Below, in pieces: positions 7,692-15,151 of a stretch of DNA of 64,000 nucleotides. The DNA is from Nocardia bhagyanarayanae. Its GTDB lineage: Bacteria > Actinomycetota > Actinomycetes > Mycobacteriales > Mycobacteriaceae. A program made the position numbers and the translations under genes. Where the stretch lies: positions 6,014,001 to 6,078,000 of the forward strand of contig NZ_VFPG01000001.1 of NCBI RefSeq assembly GCF_006716565.1. The letters are read 5' to 3'. The stretch's first letter is position 1; each line of letters opens with the position of its first letter. The notes below the pieces were generated by a model, which was not told where the DNA came from, did not search any database, and was given only the letters and a program-made list of their open reading frames with translations.

Positions 7692-8615
7692 TCAGTGCTT
7701 GGTCAGCAGCTTCGCCCGCACCGCTTCGAGGGTCGCGTTGTCGATGCCGAGCCCCTCGCTCAGGAAGCGGTCGAAGGAACCGTAGGACTGCTGAACCTGG
7801 TCGAAGGCGGCGTCGAGGAAGCTACGGTCGACGCCGACGATCGGCTCCCACAGCGTGGGATCCTGCACGAGCCCCTGCTGGACGAGGGCGTCGAGCAGGT
7901 GCTTGTTGCCCGCGGCGAGGTTGTCGTTGGACTCCAGGAAGTCGTTGTAGATCTGGCCCTTGGGCACGTCGAGCGCGCTCATCAGGATGGCGGTCATCCA
8001 GCCGGTGCGGTCCTTGCCCGCGGTGCAGTGGTAGAGGACCGCGCCCTGGGCGCCCGCGATCTCGCGGAACGCGCTGGCGAACTGGCCGCGAGCGGTCGGG
8101 TCGGTGACGAACCAGCGGTAGTAGGTGCGCATGATCTCGGCGGCCTTGCCGTCGCCGAGGACCTCCTGCTGTTTGGCCGGACCGGCCTGGATCAGCCCGG
8201 ACACCATGACGAAGAAGTCGTTGGCGGGGTCGTAGACCGGCAGCTCGGTGCGGCGGATGCCGGACGGGAGCTTGTCGGGATCGCGGCCCGCCTCGGTGGG
8301 GCTGCGGAAGTCGATCACTTGGGTGATGCCGAGCTCCACCAGCTTCTGCTGTTCACCCGCGTCGAGCTTGGCGAGCGCGTCGGCGCGGTAGACGACGCCG
8401 TTGGCGATCCGGTTGCCGCCCTTGGCCGGGTAGCCGCCGATGTCGCGGGCGTTGGGCGCGTGCGCCAAGCCCATCGGGCGGTCGGCCTTGCCCGGCGATT
8501 CGAGAACGGGGACGGCCGGGCCCGCCAGGGCAGGGGCGACGGTGACCGGCAGGACTCCGAGCAGTACCGCGGCCGAGGCCGCTACGACACCGCGCATCGC
8601 GCGTGAAATGGTCAC
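7692..8615 (-). CDS. Secreted tyrosine/serine phosphatase-like protein
   Basis: The protein has 307 aa and starts at GTG 8615, with AAAGGA 13 bases upstream. Residues 1-32 are a Sec signal peptide ending APALA. The family opening NARDIGGYPAKGG comes at about residues 55-67, followed by a D-F-R-S-P-T-E strand. The catalytic P-loop HCTAGKDRTG at about residues 196-205 is the Cys-x5-Arg signature of the LipA/PtpB-type tyrosine phosphatase family. Cys is the expected nucleophile, with Lys and Asp in the loop as in PtpB. It probably acts outside the cell on phosphoproteins, phosphoinositides or another phosphoester. It stands alone, with a hairpin downstream. Confidence 0.88.
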   Translation of the reverse strand: MTISRAMRGVVAASAAVLLGVLPVTVAPALAGPAVPVLESPGKADRPMGLAHAPNARDIGGYPAKGGNRIANGVVYRADALAKLDAGEQQKLVELGITQVIDFRSPTEAGRDPDKLPSGIRRTELPVYDPANDFFVMVSGLIQAGPAKQQEVLGDGKAAEIMRTYYRWFVTDPTARGQFASAFREIAGAQGAVLYHCTAGKDRTGWMTAILMSALDVPKGQIYNDFLESNDNLAAGNKHLLDALVQQGLVQDPTLWEPIVGVDRSFLDAAFDQVQQSYGSFDRFLSEGLGIDNATLEAVRAKLLTKH

Positions 8616-8757
8616 GGAAGGTGTTCCTTTCGTTCATGGACCCGGTTCCGCACGGTGGGCCCAAGTGTGAGCACGGCACCGCCGCCGCTCCGCTTACCCG
8701 GACGCGGCGGTACCGTCGTTTCCGCCCGAATCGCCTCCGGGACAGAATTTTTCGTGA

Positions 8758-11181
8758 TCAGTCGGCGAGCAGCGTCACCGTGCCCGCCGCGCCGTCGACG
8801 CGCACGCGCTGACCGTCGGACAGGCTGGTGGTCGCGGTCTTGGTGTCCACCACGCAGGGGATGCCGAATTCGCGCGCCACGATGGCGGCGTGCGAGGCGG
8901 AGCCGCCGATGTCGGTGACCACCGCGGCGGCGTAGGCGAACATCGCGGTGTGTCCGGTGTCGGTCACCGAGGCGACCAGGATGTCGCCGGGTTCGATGTC
9001 GTCGTCGAGCGAGAGGACCAGCTTCACGGTGCCTTCCACCACGCCGGGGCACACACCGATACCGGTGAGGCTCTCGTCGGCGGCGAGCGCGCCCGCGTCG
9101 GCGACCGGTTCCCACTGTCCGGCGACGACATCGGGCATCCGGATGTCGCGCAGGCGCTTGCGTTCGGCGCGGCGGCGCTCGACCCGCTCGGCCGCATCGG
9201 CGGGGAGGCAGAAGATCTCGTCCAGGCTCAGGTAGCAGACGTCGTCGATCTCGCGCAGCTTGCCCGCGCGGATCAGCCGGTCGGCGCGCTCCCGCACCGC
9301 CATGCGCAGGCAATGCGTGATGCGGACGACGGCGTCGCGGGCCCGTTCCCTGGCGACCGTGGCGCCCGCCGCCATCCGGGCGGTGCGGCTCGGCGCGGAA
9401 TCCACGGGTTCGCGTGTGGGCGCGGGCATTCGGGCGGCCCGCGCGGCGGCGGTGACCAGCAATGAGGGACGGTCGCCGAAGGTCGGGTTGATCAGCTCGC
9501 ATTCGCCGGGTCCGCGGTGGCCGATCCGGGCGAGTTCCTCGTCCAGCGCCGCGGCGAAGGCGGGCGAGGCGGCGCGCGCCGCCGCGACGTCACCCGTGCC
9601 CGCGATCTCGAGCAGCGCCGAATCGGCACGGCAGAGGGCGGCGAGCCGTTCCACCGCGAGCATCGGCTTCGCCGATTCCAGCCGGTTCAGGTCGATCGGG
9701 ACCTCGCCCGCGTTCTTGCCGCGGGCGTGCACGGCGGTGGCCGCGCCCGTCATCATGACGCCGATGGAGGCCGCCTGCCACGCCTGGTGCAGCCGGTCGC
9801 GCCAGAGCAGCGCGCGCACGTGCAGCTGTTCGTCGGTGAGTTCGGCGATCTGTTCGGCGGTCAGCGCCTCGGTGTGCGAGGCGGCGTTGATCAGTTCGGC
9901 GGTCGCGGCGAAGCGGCGGGCGGTGGCGATGACCCGGGAGGTGGCCCGCGCGGTGGCCGCGGTGCTCGCCAAACCCGTTGGCATCGGCGGCTTTCCGTGC
10001 GGCTGGAGCGGGATCTCGTCGGGGATGTTGCCGTAGGCGTCGCGGCGGATGCTCTCCTCGTCCCAGCCCGGCATGTTCTCGGCGGCGAGCACGCCGATCG
10101 AGGCGTTGATGTAGATGTGGTGTCCGAGCACGGTGGTCACCCGGCTCGTCCAGTGCTCCAAGGCGATTCCGTCGAGCGCGATCATGGTGCCCATCGCCTC
10201 GTTGGCGAGCCGGATGGCGCCCGCGTGCAGGTCGATGGTGAGCGGCGTCATCGGGCCGGGCAGCGCCTCGGAGGTGTTCGTCGCGGTGTGCACCGGATAG
10301 CGCGGGTCGACGCGGTCGTCGAACTCGCCCTCGAGACCTTCGGGCGCGACGTCGACCAAGCGGTGCCGGTCCGACGTGGCGGCACGCGAGGGAATGACAT
10401 GGGACGGCAACGGAATCGCGCCGCTGCGGGTACGGAAGGAACCGCCCGACGGCTTGCGGCCGACGAGTCCGCGCACCAGATCGGCCGCCGTCTCGACCGC
10501 GGTCCAGCCGCACCGGAAGCCCCAGTCCTCCTGCGCCGCCGTGGAATTCAGCAGCGGTCTGCGCGCGGACCAGCCCGGCACCCAGGCGGAGTAGCGGACC
10601 TTGGCGGCGCGCATCATCGCGCGCACTTCGTCGGTCGTCACCAGGCCCGGCGCGGCCAGTTCGACGACGCCGACCCGCGGCGAGGTCGCCGCCAGCACCA
10701 GGAAGCGGTCCAAGTCGTCGCTGTGCAGCAGCTGGAAGCCGCCGCCGGACTTGGCGCCGAGGATCGGTTCGAGGGCGCGCCGAGTCTCGTGACCGATGCG
10801 GCGACCGGCGACCAGCGCGGTGCGGATCAGCAGGTGATCGGCTCCCGATGTCCGAAGCCGCTCGGCGACTTCGGATTCCGGAACGCCGGCCGAGCGCGCC
10901 CCCGCGACGACCGGAACCACCACGCGCGCATCGGCTTCCCGTGCGGCCGCGGCCACCGCGCCGACGGCGGGACCGGCCAGGTGGACGACGGTGTCGCACC
11001 CCGCGACGGCGCGGGCGCAGGCCGCGGCATCGGCCGGATCACCCGCGGTGAACCGCACGCGGGGGTCGACGAAGCGGTGCCACCGGCGGTCCAGACCGGC
11101 CACGTCGTGCCCGGCGGCCAACAGCATGCGCGCCACCGCCCGACCGCTCGGTTCGGTGATTCCGGTGATCAGGACCCGCAT
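8758..11181 (-). CDS. SDR fused to rifampin-phosphotransferase-like and swivelling His domains
   Basis: The protein has 807 aa. ATG 11181 has GAGGAGAGG upstream. Residues 1-255 are an extended SDR/NAD(P)-epimerase domain starting RVLITGITEPSGRAVA. From about residue 290 the sequence resembles the substrate-binding domain of rifampin phosphotransferase: the HTATNTSEALPGPMTPLT opening, later IGHRGPGECEL and a DDVCYLSLDEIFCL segment. Residues 710-807 are a PEP-utiliser mobile domain with the phospho-His motif GGSASHAAIVAREFGIPCVV. The ATP-grasp domain that would phosphorylate that His is absent, with an SDR in its place. It is divergent from the FAD dehydrogenase gene of the catabolic cluster. 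The reaction is unknown; PEP- or ATP-dependent phosphoryl transfer would need a partner. Confidence 0.8.
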   Translation of the reverse strand: MRVLITGITEPSGRAVARMLLAAGHDVAGLDRRWHRFVDPRVRFTAGDPADAAACARAVAGCDTVVHLAGPAVGAVAAAAREADARVVVPVVAGARSAGVPESEVAERLRTSGADHLLIRTALVAGRRIGHETRRALEPILGAKSGGGFQLLHSDDLDRFLVLAATSPRVGVVELAAPGLVTTDEVRAMMRAAKVRYSAWVPGWSARRPLLNSTAAQEDWGFRCGWTAVETAADLVRGLVGRKPSGGSFRTRSGAIPLPSHVIPSRAATSDRHRLVDVAPEGLEGEFDDRVDPRYPVHTATNTSEALPGPMTPLTIDLHAGAIRLANEAMGTMIALDGIALEHWTSRVTTVLGHHIYINASIGVLAAENMPGWDEESIRRDAYGNIPDEIPLQPHGKPPMPTGLASTAATARATSRVIATARRFAATAELINAASHTEALTAEQIAELTDEQLHVRALLWRDRLHQAWQAASIGVMMTGAATAVHARGKNAGEVPIDLNRLESAKPMLAVERLAALCRADSALLEIAGTGDVAAARAASPAFAAALDEELARIGHRGPGECELINPTFGDRPSLLVTAAARAARMPAPTREPVDSAPSRTARMAAGATVARERARDAVVRITHCLRMAVRERADRLIRAGKLREIDDVCYLSLDEIFCLPADAAERVERRRAERKRLRDIRMPDVVAGQWEPVADAGALAADESLTGIGVCPGVVEGTVKLVLSLDDDIEPGDILVASVTDTGHTAMFAYAAAVVTDIGGSASHAAIVAREFGIPCVVDTKTATTSLSDGQRVRVDGAAGTVTLLAD

Positions 11182-11254
11182 CGATATCCTCTCCTCACTG
11201 CGCCACCCACAAACGTGACGCCGTTCACACACCTTTGCCAGTGCGCGACCGCCC

Positions 11255-11264
11255 GAACCGGTTC
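11255..11264. promoter_or_regulatory. Palindrome GAACCGGTTC in a divergent promoter region
   Basis: A perfect 10-bp palindrome between the divergent starts at 11181 and 11346. It contains an AAC-N2-GTT core but lacks the outer T and A of the full KstR-type consensus. It is a candidate operator for either gene. Confidence 0.35.
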
Positions 11265-11273
11265 AGTCCCACT

Positions 11274-11292
11274 GAGCGGGAGGGGGCTATCG
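11274..11292 (+). promoter_or_regulatory. Candidate activator/promoter motif upstream of the FAD dehydrogenase
   Basis: GAGCGGGAGGGGGCTATCG resembles GAGGGGCGG...CCCTAGCG at 12892-12912 upstream of the HsaA-like gene. The two motifs end 53 and 64 bases before their respective starts. Their similarity and comparable spacing suggest one regulator or sigma factor for both units, plausibly the LuxR protein encoded downstream. Confidence 0.35.
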
Positions 11293-11345
11293 GCCACCGA
11301 GATGACCGGTGTCCGGGCGCCCGGCGAGGGGCGACTGTCGCAGGC

Positions 11346-12836
11346 ATGAGGGAAACTGTGGGCACGGCGGCCCGGTCGGTCGCGCCGCGGGCCGCGGCGG
11401 AGGTCGGCGCCTACGACATCGACACCGACGTCCTCGTCGTCGGCTACGGATGTGCCGGAGCGGCAGCGGCTTTCGAGGCGGCCGAGGCGGGCGCGCGGGT
11501 GCTGGTGCTGGAACGCTCGGGCGGGCCGGGCGGCGCGTCGGCGATGTCGGGCGGCGAGATCTACCTCGGCGGCGGCACACCCATCCAGCAGGCCTGCGGC
11601 TTCACCGACACCCCCGAGCAGATGGCGGCGTTCCTGCGCGCCGCGCTCGGCCCCGGCGCGGACGAGGCGAAGATCGAGCGCTACTGCGCCGACAGCGTCG
11701 CGCACTTCCACTGGCTCGTCGCGCGCGGCGTGCCGTTCAAGCCGAGCCTGTGGGACGCGCCTGCCTGGGTGCCGCCGACCGACGACGGACTCATGTGGCT
11801 CGGCGAGAACAGCTGGCCGTTCACCGAACTCGCGACACCCGCTCCGCGCGGGCACCGGCCCGCCGCCAACGACTTCGGTGGCCGCCTGCTGATGGAGGTG
11901 CTCACCGCGGCGGCCGAGAACGCCGGCGCCCAGGCGCGATTCGACAGCTACGCGACGAACCTGATCCGCGCCGAGGACGGCACGATCACCGGCGTCGTGG
12001 CGCGCCGCTACGGCCGCGAGTTCACGGTGCGCGCGCGGCGCGGCGTCGTGCTCACCACGGGCGGATTCGTCGACGACGATCGGATGCTCGCCGCGCACGC
12101 CCCGCGGCTGCTGCACCACACGAAGGTCAGCGCGGGCACCGACGACGGCAGCGGCATCCGGATGGCGCAGGCGGTGGGCGCGGCGGTGCGCCACATGTCC
12201 GCGGGGCAGGTCGGCATCTCGTTGATACCCGGCTTCGCGGCCCGCGGCATGGTCGTCAACGGACGCGGCGCGCGTTTCGTCAACGAGGACACCTACCCCG
12301 GCCGCATCGGCCAGGCCGCGCTGTTCCGGCAGGACATGGACGTCTGGGTGGTGCTGGACGAACAGGCCTACGAGGCGGTGCCCGAACCGCAGCGCTGGGG
12401 CGTGCGCCCGACCCACGTCGCCGAGACCGCCGAGGAACTCGAACAGCTGCTCGGCACGCCGCCAGGCGCACTCGCGGCCACCATCGCGCGATACAACGAA
12501 TTCGCCGCGCGCGGAACGGATCCCGACTTCCACAAGGCGGCGCGGTGGCTGCGTCCGCTGACCCCGCCACTGGCCGCCATCGACGTGCGCGCCGGTGTGC
12601 GCCCGCCGGCGGAGACCGGCGACCGGCGCGGGACCGGCGCGTCGGTGTTCACCCTCGGCGGCCTGCACACCACCGTGGACGGCGAGGTGCTCGATCTCGG
12701 CGGCGCGCCGATCCCCGGCCTGTTCGCCGCCGGACGCGCCGGCTCCGGATTGCACGGTGAGGGCTACATCAGCGGCACCTCGCTGGGCGACGGCACGTTC
12801 TTCGGCCGCCTCGCGGGCCGCGCCGCCGCCCGCTGA
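11346..12836 (+). CDS. FAD-dependent dehydrogenase (KstD/fumarate-reductase family)
   Basis: The protein has 496 aa. ATG 11346 is used, since upstream in-frame codons lack a ribosome site. The N-terminal dinucleotide fold is DVLVVGYGCAGAAAAFEAAE with the acidic end VLVLERSGGPGGASAMSGG at residues 30-75. The C-terminal FAD strand GLFAAGRAGSGLHGEGYISGTSLGDG lies at about 455-480. This places it in the FAD_binding_2 family with 3-ketosteroid delta-1-dehydrogenases and fumarate reductases. Linked to HsaA-like and HsaD-like genes, it probably dehydrogenates a cyclic ketone or similar substrate, but the substrate cannot be read from sequence. It is divergent from the SDR fusion gene. Confidence 0.8.
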   Translation: MRETVGTAARSVAPRAAAEVGAYDIDTDVLVVGYGCAGAAAAFEAAEAGARVLVLERSGGPGGASAMSGGEIYLGGGTPIQQACGFTDTPEQMAAFLRAALGPGADEAKIERYCADSVAHFHWLVARGVPFKPSLWDAPAWVPPTDDGLMWLGENSWPFTELATPAPRGHRPAANDFGGRLLMEVLTAAAENAGAQARFDSYATNLIRAEDGTITGVVARRYGREFTVRARRGVVLTTGGFVDDDRMLAAHAPRLLHHTKVSAGTDDGSGIRMAQAVGAAVRHMSAGQVGISLIPGFAARGMVVNGRGARFVNEDTYPGRIGQAALFRQDMDVWVVLDEQAYEAVPEPQRWGVRPTHVAETAEELEQLLGTPPGALAATIARYNEFAARGTDPDFHKAARWLRPLTPPLAAIDVRAGVRPPAETGDRRGTGASVFTLGGLHTTVDGEVLDLGGAPIPGLFAAGRAGSGLHGEGYISGTSLGDGTFFGRLAGRAAAR

Positions 12837-12891
12837 GCGCGGAGAACCCCAGCTCACACGGTTCCGATCACCGGGACTGACACCACCGGAC

Positions 12892-12912
12892 GAGGGGCGG
12901 ACGGCCCTAGCG
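12892..12912 (+). promoter_or_regulatory. Candidate activator/promoter motif upstream of the HsaA-like gene
   Basis: GAGGGGCGG-ACGG-CCCTAGCG, ending 64 bases before the 12977 start. It matches the motif at 11274-11292 in its GAG[G/C]GG and CTA[G/T]CG ends. A GAGGGGCG string also occurs at 11326-11333. Confidence 0.35.
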
Positions 12913-12976
12913 TCACCACCATGGCGGGGGCCGCGCAGGCGGTCCCCGCCCGACGAAACACAGGAGGACACCCGTC

Positions 12977-14143
12977 ATGACCAACAAGGTGCTCGATCGG
13001 GTCCGGGATCTGCTTCCGGCGATCCGCGAACGAGCCGCGGACACCGACGCGCAGCGGCGGGTTCCGGTGCAGAGCATCCGGGAGCTGACCGAGGCAGGCG
13101 TGTTCCGGATGCTGCAGCCCGCCCGGTTCGGTGGTGACGAGTCCTCCCCCGTGGACTTCTACGAGGTGATCCGCGCGATCGCCTCGGCGTGCCCGTCGAC
13201 CGGCTGGGTGTCCTCGGTGCTCGGCGTGCACCCGTGGCAGCTCGCGCTGTTCCCCCTTGCGGCGCAGGAGGAGGTGTGGGGCGCCGATTCCGACACCCTG
13301 ATCTCCTCGTCGTACGCGCCGACGGGCCTGCTCACCCCGGTCGAGGGCGGCTACGAGGTGAGCGGGCGGTGGAGCTTCTCCTCCGGCTGTGACCACGCGC
13401 AGTGGGCGTTCCTCGGCGCGCTCGCCCCCGACGAGAACGGCAAGCCGAGCGATTACCTGACGATCCTGGTGCCGCGCGCGGACTACGTCATCGACGACGT
13501 CTGGCACGTGGTCGGCCTGTCCGGCACCGGAAGCAACGACATCGTCATCGATAAGGCGTTCGTGCCGCACCACCGCGCCTACAGCGCCACCGAGCAGTCG
13601 CAGCTGCGCGGACCCGGCCAGGAGGCGAATCCCGCCGCGCTGTACAAGATTCCGTTCGCGGGCGTCTTCTCCAACACCATCACCGCGCCCATCATCGGCG
13701 CCGCCCAGGGCGCCTATGAGGCGCACATCGAGCGGATGCGCGAACGGGTGCGGCTGTCCTACGGCGGCCAGAAGGTGGCCGAGGACGGCTTCGCCCACGT
13801 CCGGGTCGCCCGCGCGGCCTCCGAGATCGACGCCGCGATCCTCCAGATGGAGCGCAACATCGCCGAGCAGCTGCGCTACGCCGAAGCGGGCGAACCGATT
13901 CCGGACGAGGTGCGCCTGCGCACCCGCCGCGACCAGGTGCGCGGCACCGAGCGGGCGATCCAGGCGATCGAGCTGCTCTTCGACAACTCCGGCGGGCATT
14001 CGATCCGCAAGCCGAACCCCATCGAACGGCATTGGCGCGACGCGCACGCGGGCAGCGTGCACGTGATCAACGACGTGGAGCGCGCGCTGGCCATGTTCGG
14101 CCGCGGCGAATTCGGCCTGACCGTCGAAGATCGGATGGTGTGA
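12977..14143 (+). CDS. HsaA-like flavin-dependent monooxygenase (acyl-CoA dehydrogenase fold)
   Basis: The protein has 388 aa, and ATG 12977 follows CAGGAGGACACCCGTC. It has the ACAD-fold layout of two-component aromatic hydroxylases: an N-terminal helical part (EAGVFRMLQPARFGGDE), a middle beta domain (GYEVSGRWSFSSGCDHAQWAFLG, DVWHVVGLSGTGSNDI), and a C-terminal four-helix part ending NPIERHWRDAHAGSVHVIND. Length and motifs match HsaA, the oxygenase component of 3-hydroxy-9,10-secoandrostatrienedione hydroxylase, and related phenol or p-hydroxyphenylacetate hydroxylases. It would use reduced flavin from a separate reductase, which is not present here. The downstream gene overlaps its stop and encodes an HsaD-like hydrolase; no ring-cleavage dioxygenase gene lies between them. 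Confidence 0.82.
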   Translation: MTNKVLDRVRDLLPAIRERAADTDAQRRVPVQSIRELTEAGVFRMLQPARFGGDESSPVDFYEVIRAIASACPSTGWVSSVLGVHPWQLALFPLAAQEEVWGADSDTLISSSYAPTGLLTPVEGGYEVSGRWSFSSGCDHAQWAFLGALAPDENGKPSDYLTILVPRADYVIDDVWHVVGLSGTGSNDIVIDKAFVPHHRAYSATEQSQLRGPGQEANPAALYKIPFAGVFSNTITAPIIGAAQGAYEAHIERMRERVRLSYGGQKVAEDGFAHVRVARAASEIDAAILQMERNIAEQLRYAEAGEPIPDEVRLRTRRDQVRGTERAIQAIELLFDNSGGHSIRKPNPIERHWRDAHAGSVHVINDVERALAMFGRGEFGLTVEDRMV

Positions 14144-15000
14144 CGGTGACGCTCACGGCGGCGGACACCACCCGCTGGGTGGATGTCGACGGGCTGAAAC
14201 TTCGCTACCACGAGGCGGGCTCGGGTCCGCCGCTGGTGCTGCTGCACGGCTCGGGTCCCGGTGTATCGGGCTGGGCCAACTTCGGCGGCAACCTCGCGAC
14301 GCTCTCCGAGCACTTCCGCTGCTTGATCCTCGACCAGCCGGGCTTCGGCGCCAGCGCGCGCCCGGACGTGTACGACCGCAACTACCTTCGCATCTCGGCC
14401 GACGCGGTGCTCGGCCTGCTCGACGCCTTGGAGTTGCCGAGCGCGCATGTGCTCGGCAACTCGATGGGCGGTGCGGTGGCCACCCTCTTCGCACTCGAGC
14501 ACCCGACACGGGTCGACCGGCTGGTACTGATGGCGCCGGGCGGGGTCGGCGTCAACGTGCTGGGTCCCGAACCGTCCGAAGGCATCCGGCGGCTGCTCGA
14601 CTTCACCGCCGACCCGACGCGGGAGCGGGTGCTGTCCTGGTTGCGCACCATGGTCTTCGACGAGCGGATCCTCACCGACGAGCTCGTGGACGCGCGCCTG
14701 GCCGCCGCGGCGGAACCCGCGGCCATCGCCGCCATCCGCGACGCGTACGCGACGTTCGCCGATCCCGCACTGGCCGAACGGGTTCCGCTCTGGGCGCGAC
14801 TGCGTGGCCTGCGCAACGAGGTGCTGATGCTGTGGGGCCGCGACGATCGGGTGACCCCGGTCGAGGGCGCGCTGCTGCCCTCGCGGCAGCTGCCGAACGT
14901 CGATCTGCGGCTGTTCGGGCGCTGCGGACACTGGGTGCAGATCGAACGCAAGGCGGCCTTCGAACGCGCCGTCACCGATTTCCTCCAGCACGGTCTGTAG
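14140..15000 (+). CDS. HsaD/BphD-like alpha/beta hydrolase (C-C bond hydrolase type)
   Basis: The protein has 286 aa. GTG 14140 overlaps the upstream stop, and GTG 14146 is the alternative. It follows the meta-cleavage-product hydrolase pattern closely: LVLLHGSGPGVSGWANF (oxyanion loop), ILDQPGFGAS, the nucleophile elbow GNSMGGAVA, the LMAPGGVGVN strand, the acid in MLWGRDDRVTPVEGAL, and the base in FGRCGHWVQIE. HGSGPG plus GHWVQIE is characteristic of MhpC/BphD/HsaD enzymes. Adjacency to an HsaA-like hydroxylase supports degradation of an aromatic or steroid-like ring compound, although neither the extradiol dioxygenase nor a flavin reductase is encoded nearby. Confidence 0.87.
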   Translation: MTVTLTAADTTRWVDVDGLKLRYHEAGSGPPLVLLHGSGPGVSGWANFGGNLATLSEHFRCLILDQPGFGASARPDVYDRNYLRISADAVLGLLDALELPSAHVLGNSMGGAVATLFALEHPTRVDRLVLMAPGGVGVNVLGPEPSEGIRRLLDFTADPTRERVLSWLRTMVFDERILTDELVDARLAAAAEPAAIAAIRDAYATFADPALAERVPLWARLRGLRNEVLMLWGRDDRVTPVEGALLPSRQLPNVDLRLFGRCGHWVQIERKAAFERAVTDFLQHGL

Positions 15001-15005
15001 CCGGA

Positions 15006-15038
15006 CGGTGCGGGCGCGCCCACGGCCCGCCCGCACCG
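15006..15038. terminator. Bidirectional hairpin terminator
   Basis: Perfect 11-bp arms, CGGTGCGGGCG at 15006-15016 and CGCCCGCACCG at 15028-15038, with an 11-base loop. It lies just past the hydrolase stop and before the end of the convergent LuxR gene, so it can serve both. Confidence 0.75.
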
Positions 15039-15151
15039 AAAATCGAAGATCGAGGAGTACGCCGCCACAACGGCCACGCCGATCTGCTGCGCGAACGCAT
15101 CGACGGCCGGACCGGCGACTGAGAACGCAAAACGTTTCGGCGCTCGAGGTT

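Noticed and set aside
11255..11264. GAACCGGTTC considered as a KstR site for the steroid-like cluster.
   Set aside because: It has the AAC-N2-GTT core but not the outer T and A; such cores are expected several times by chance in 64 kb.
9517..11349. Long plus-strand open frame opposite the SDR fusion gene.
   Set aside because: Composition is Arg/Gly/His-rich shadow sequence of GC-rich coding DNA with no domains or ribosome site.
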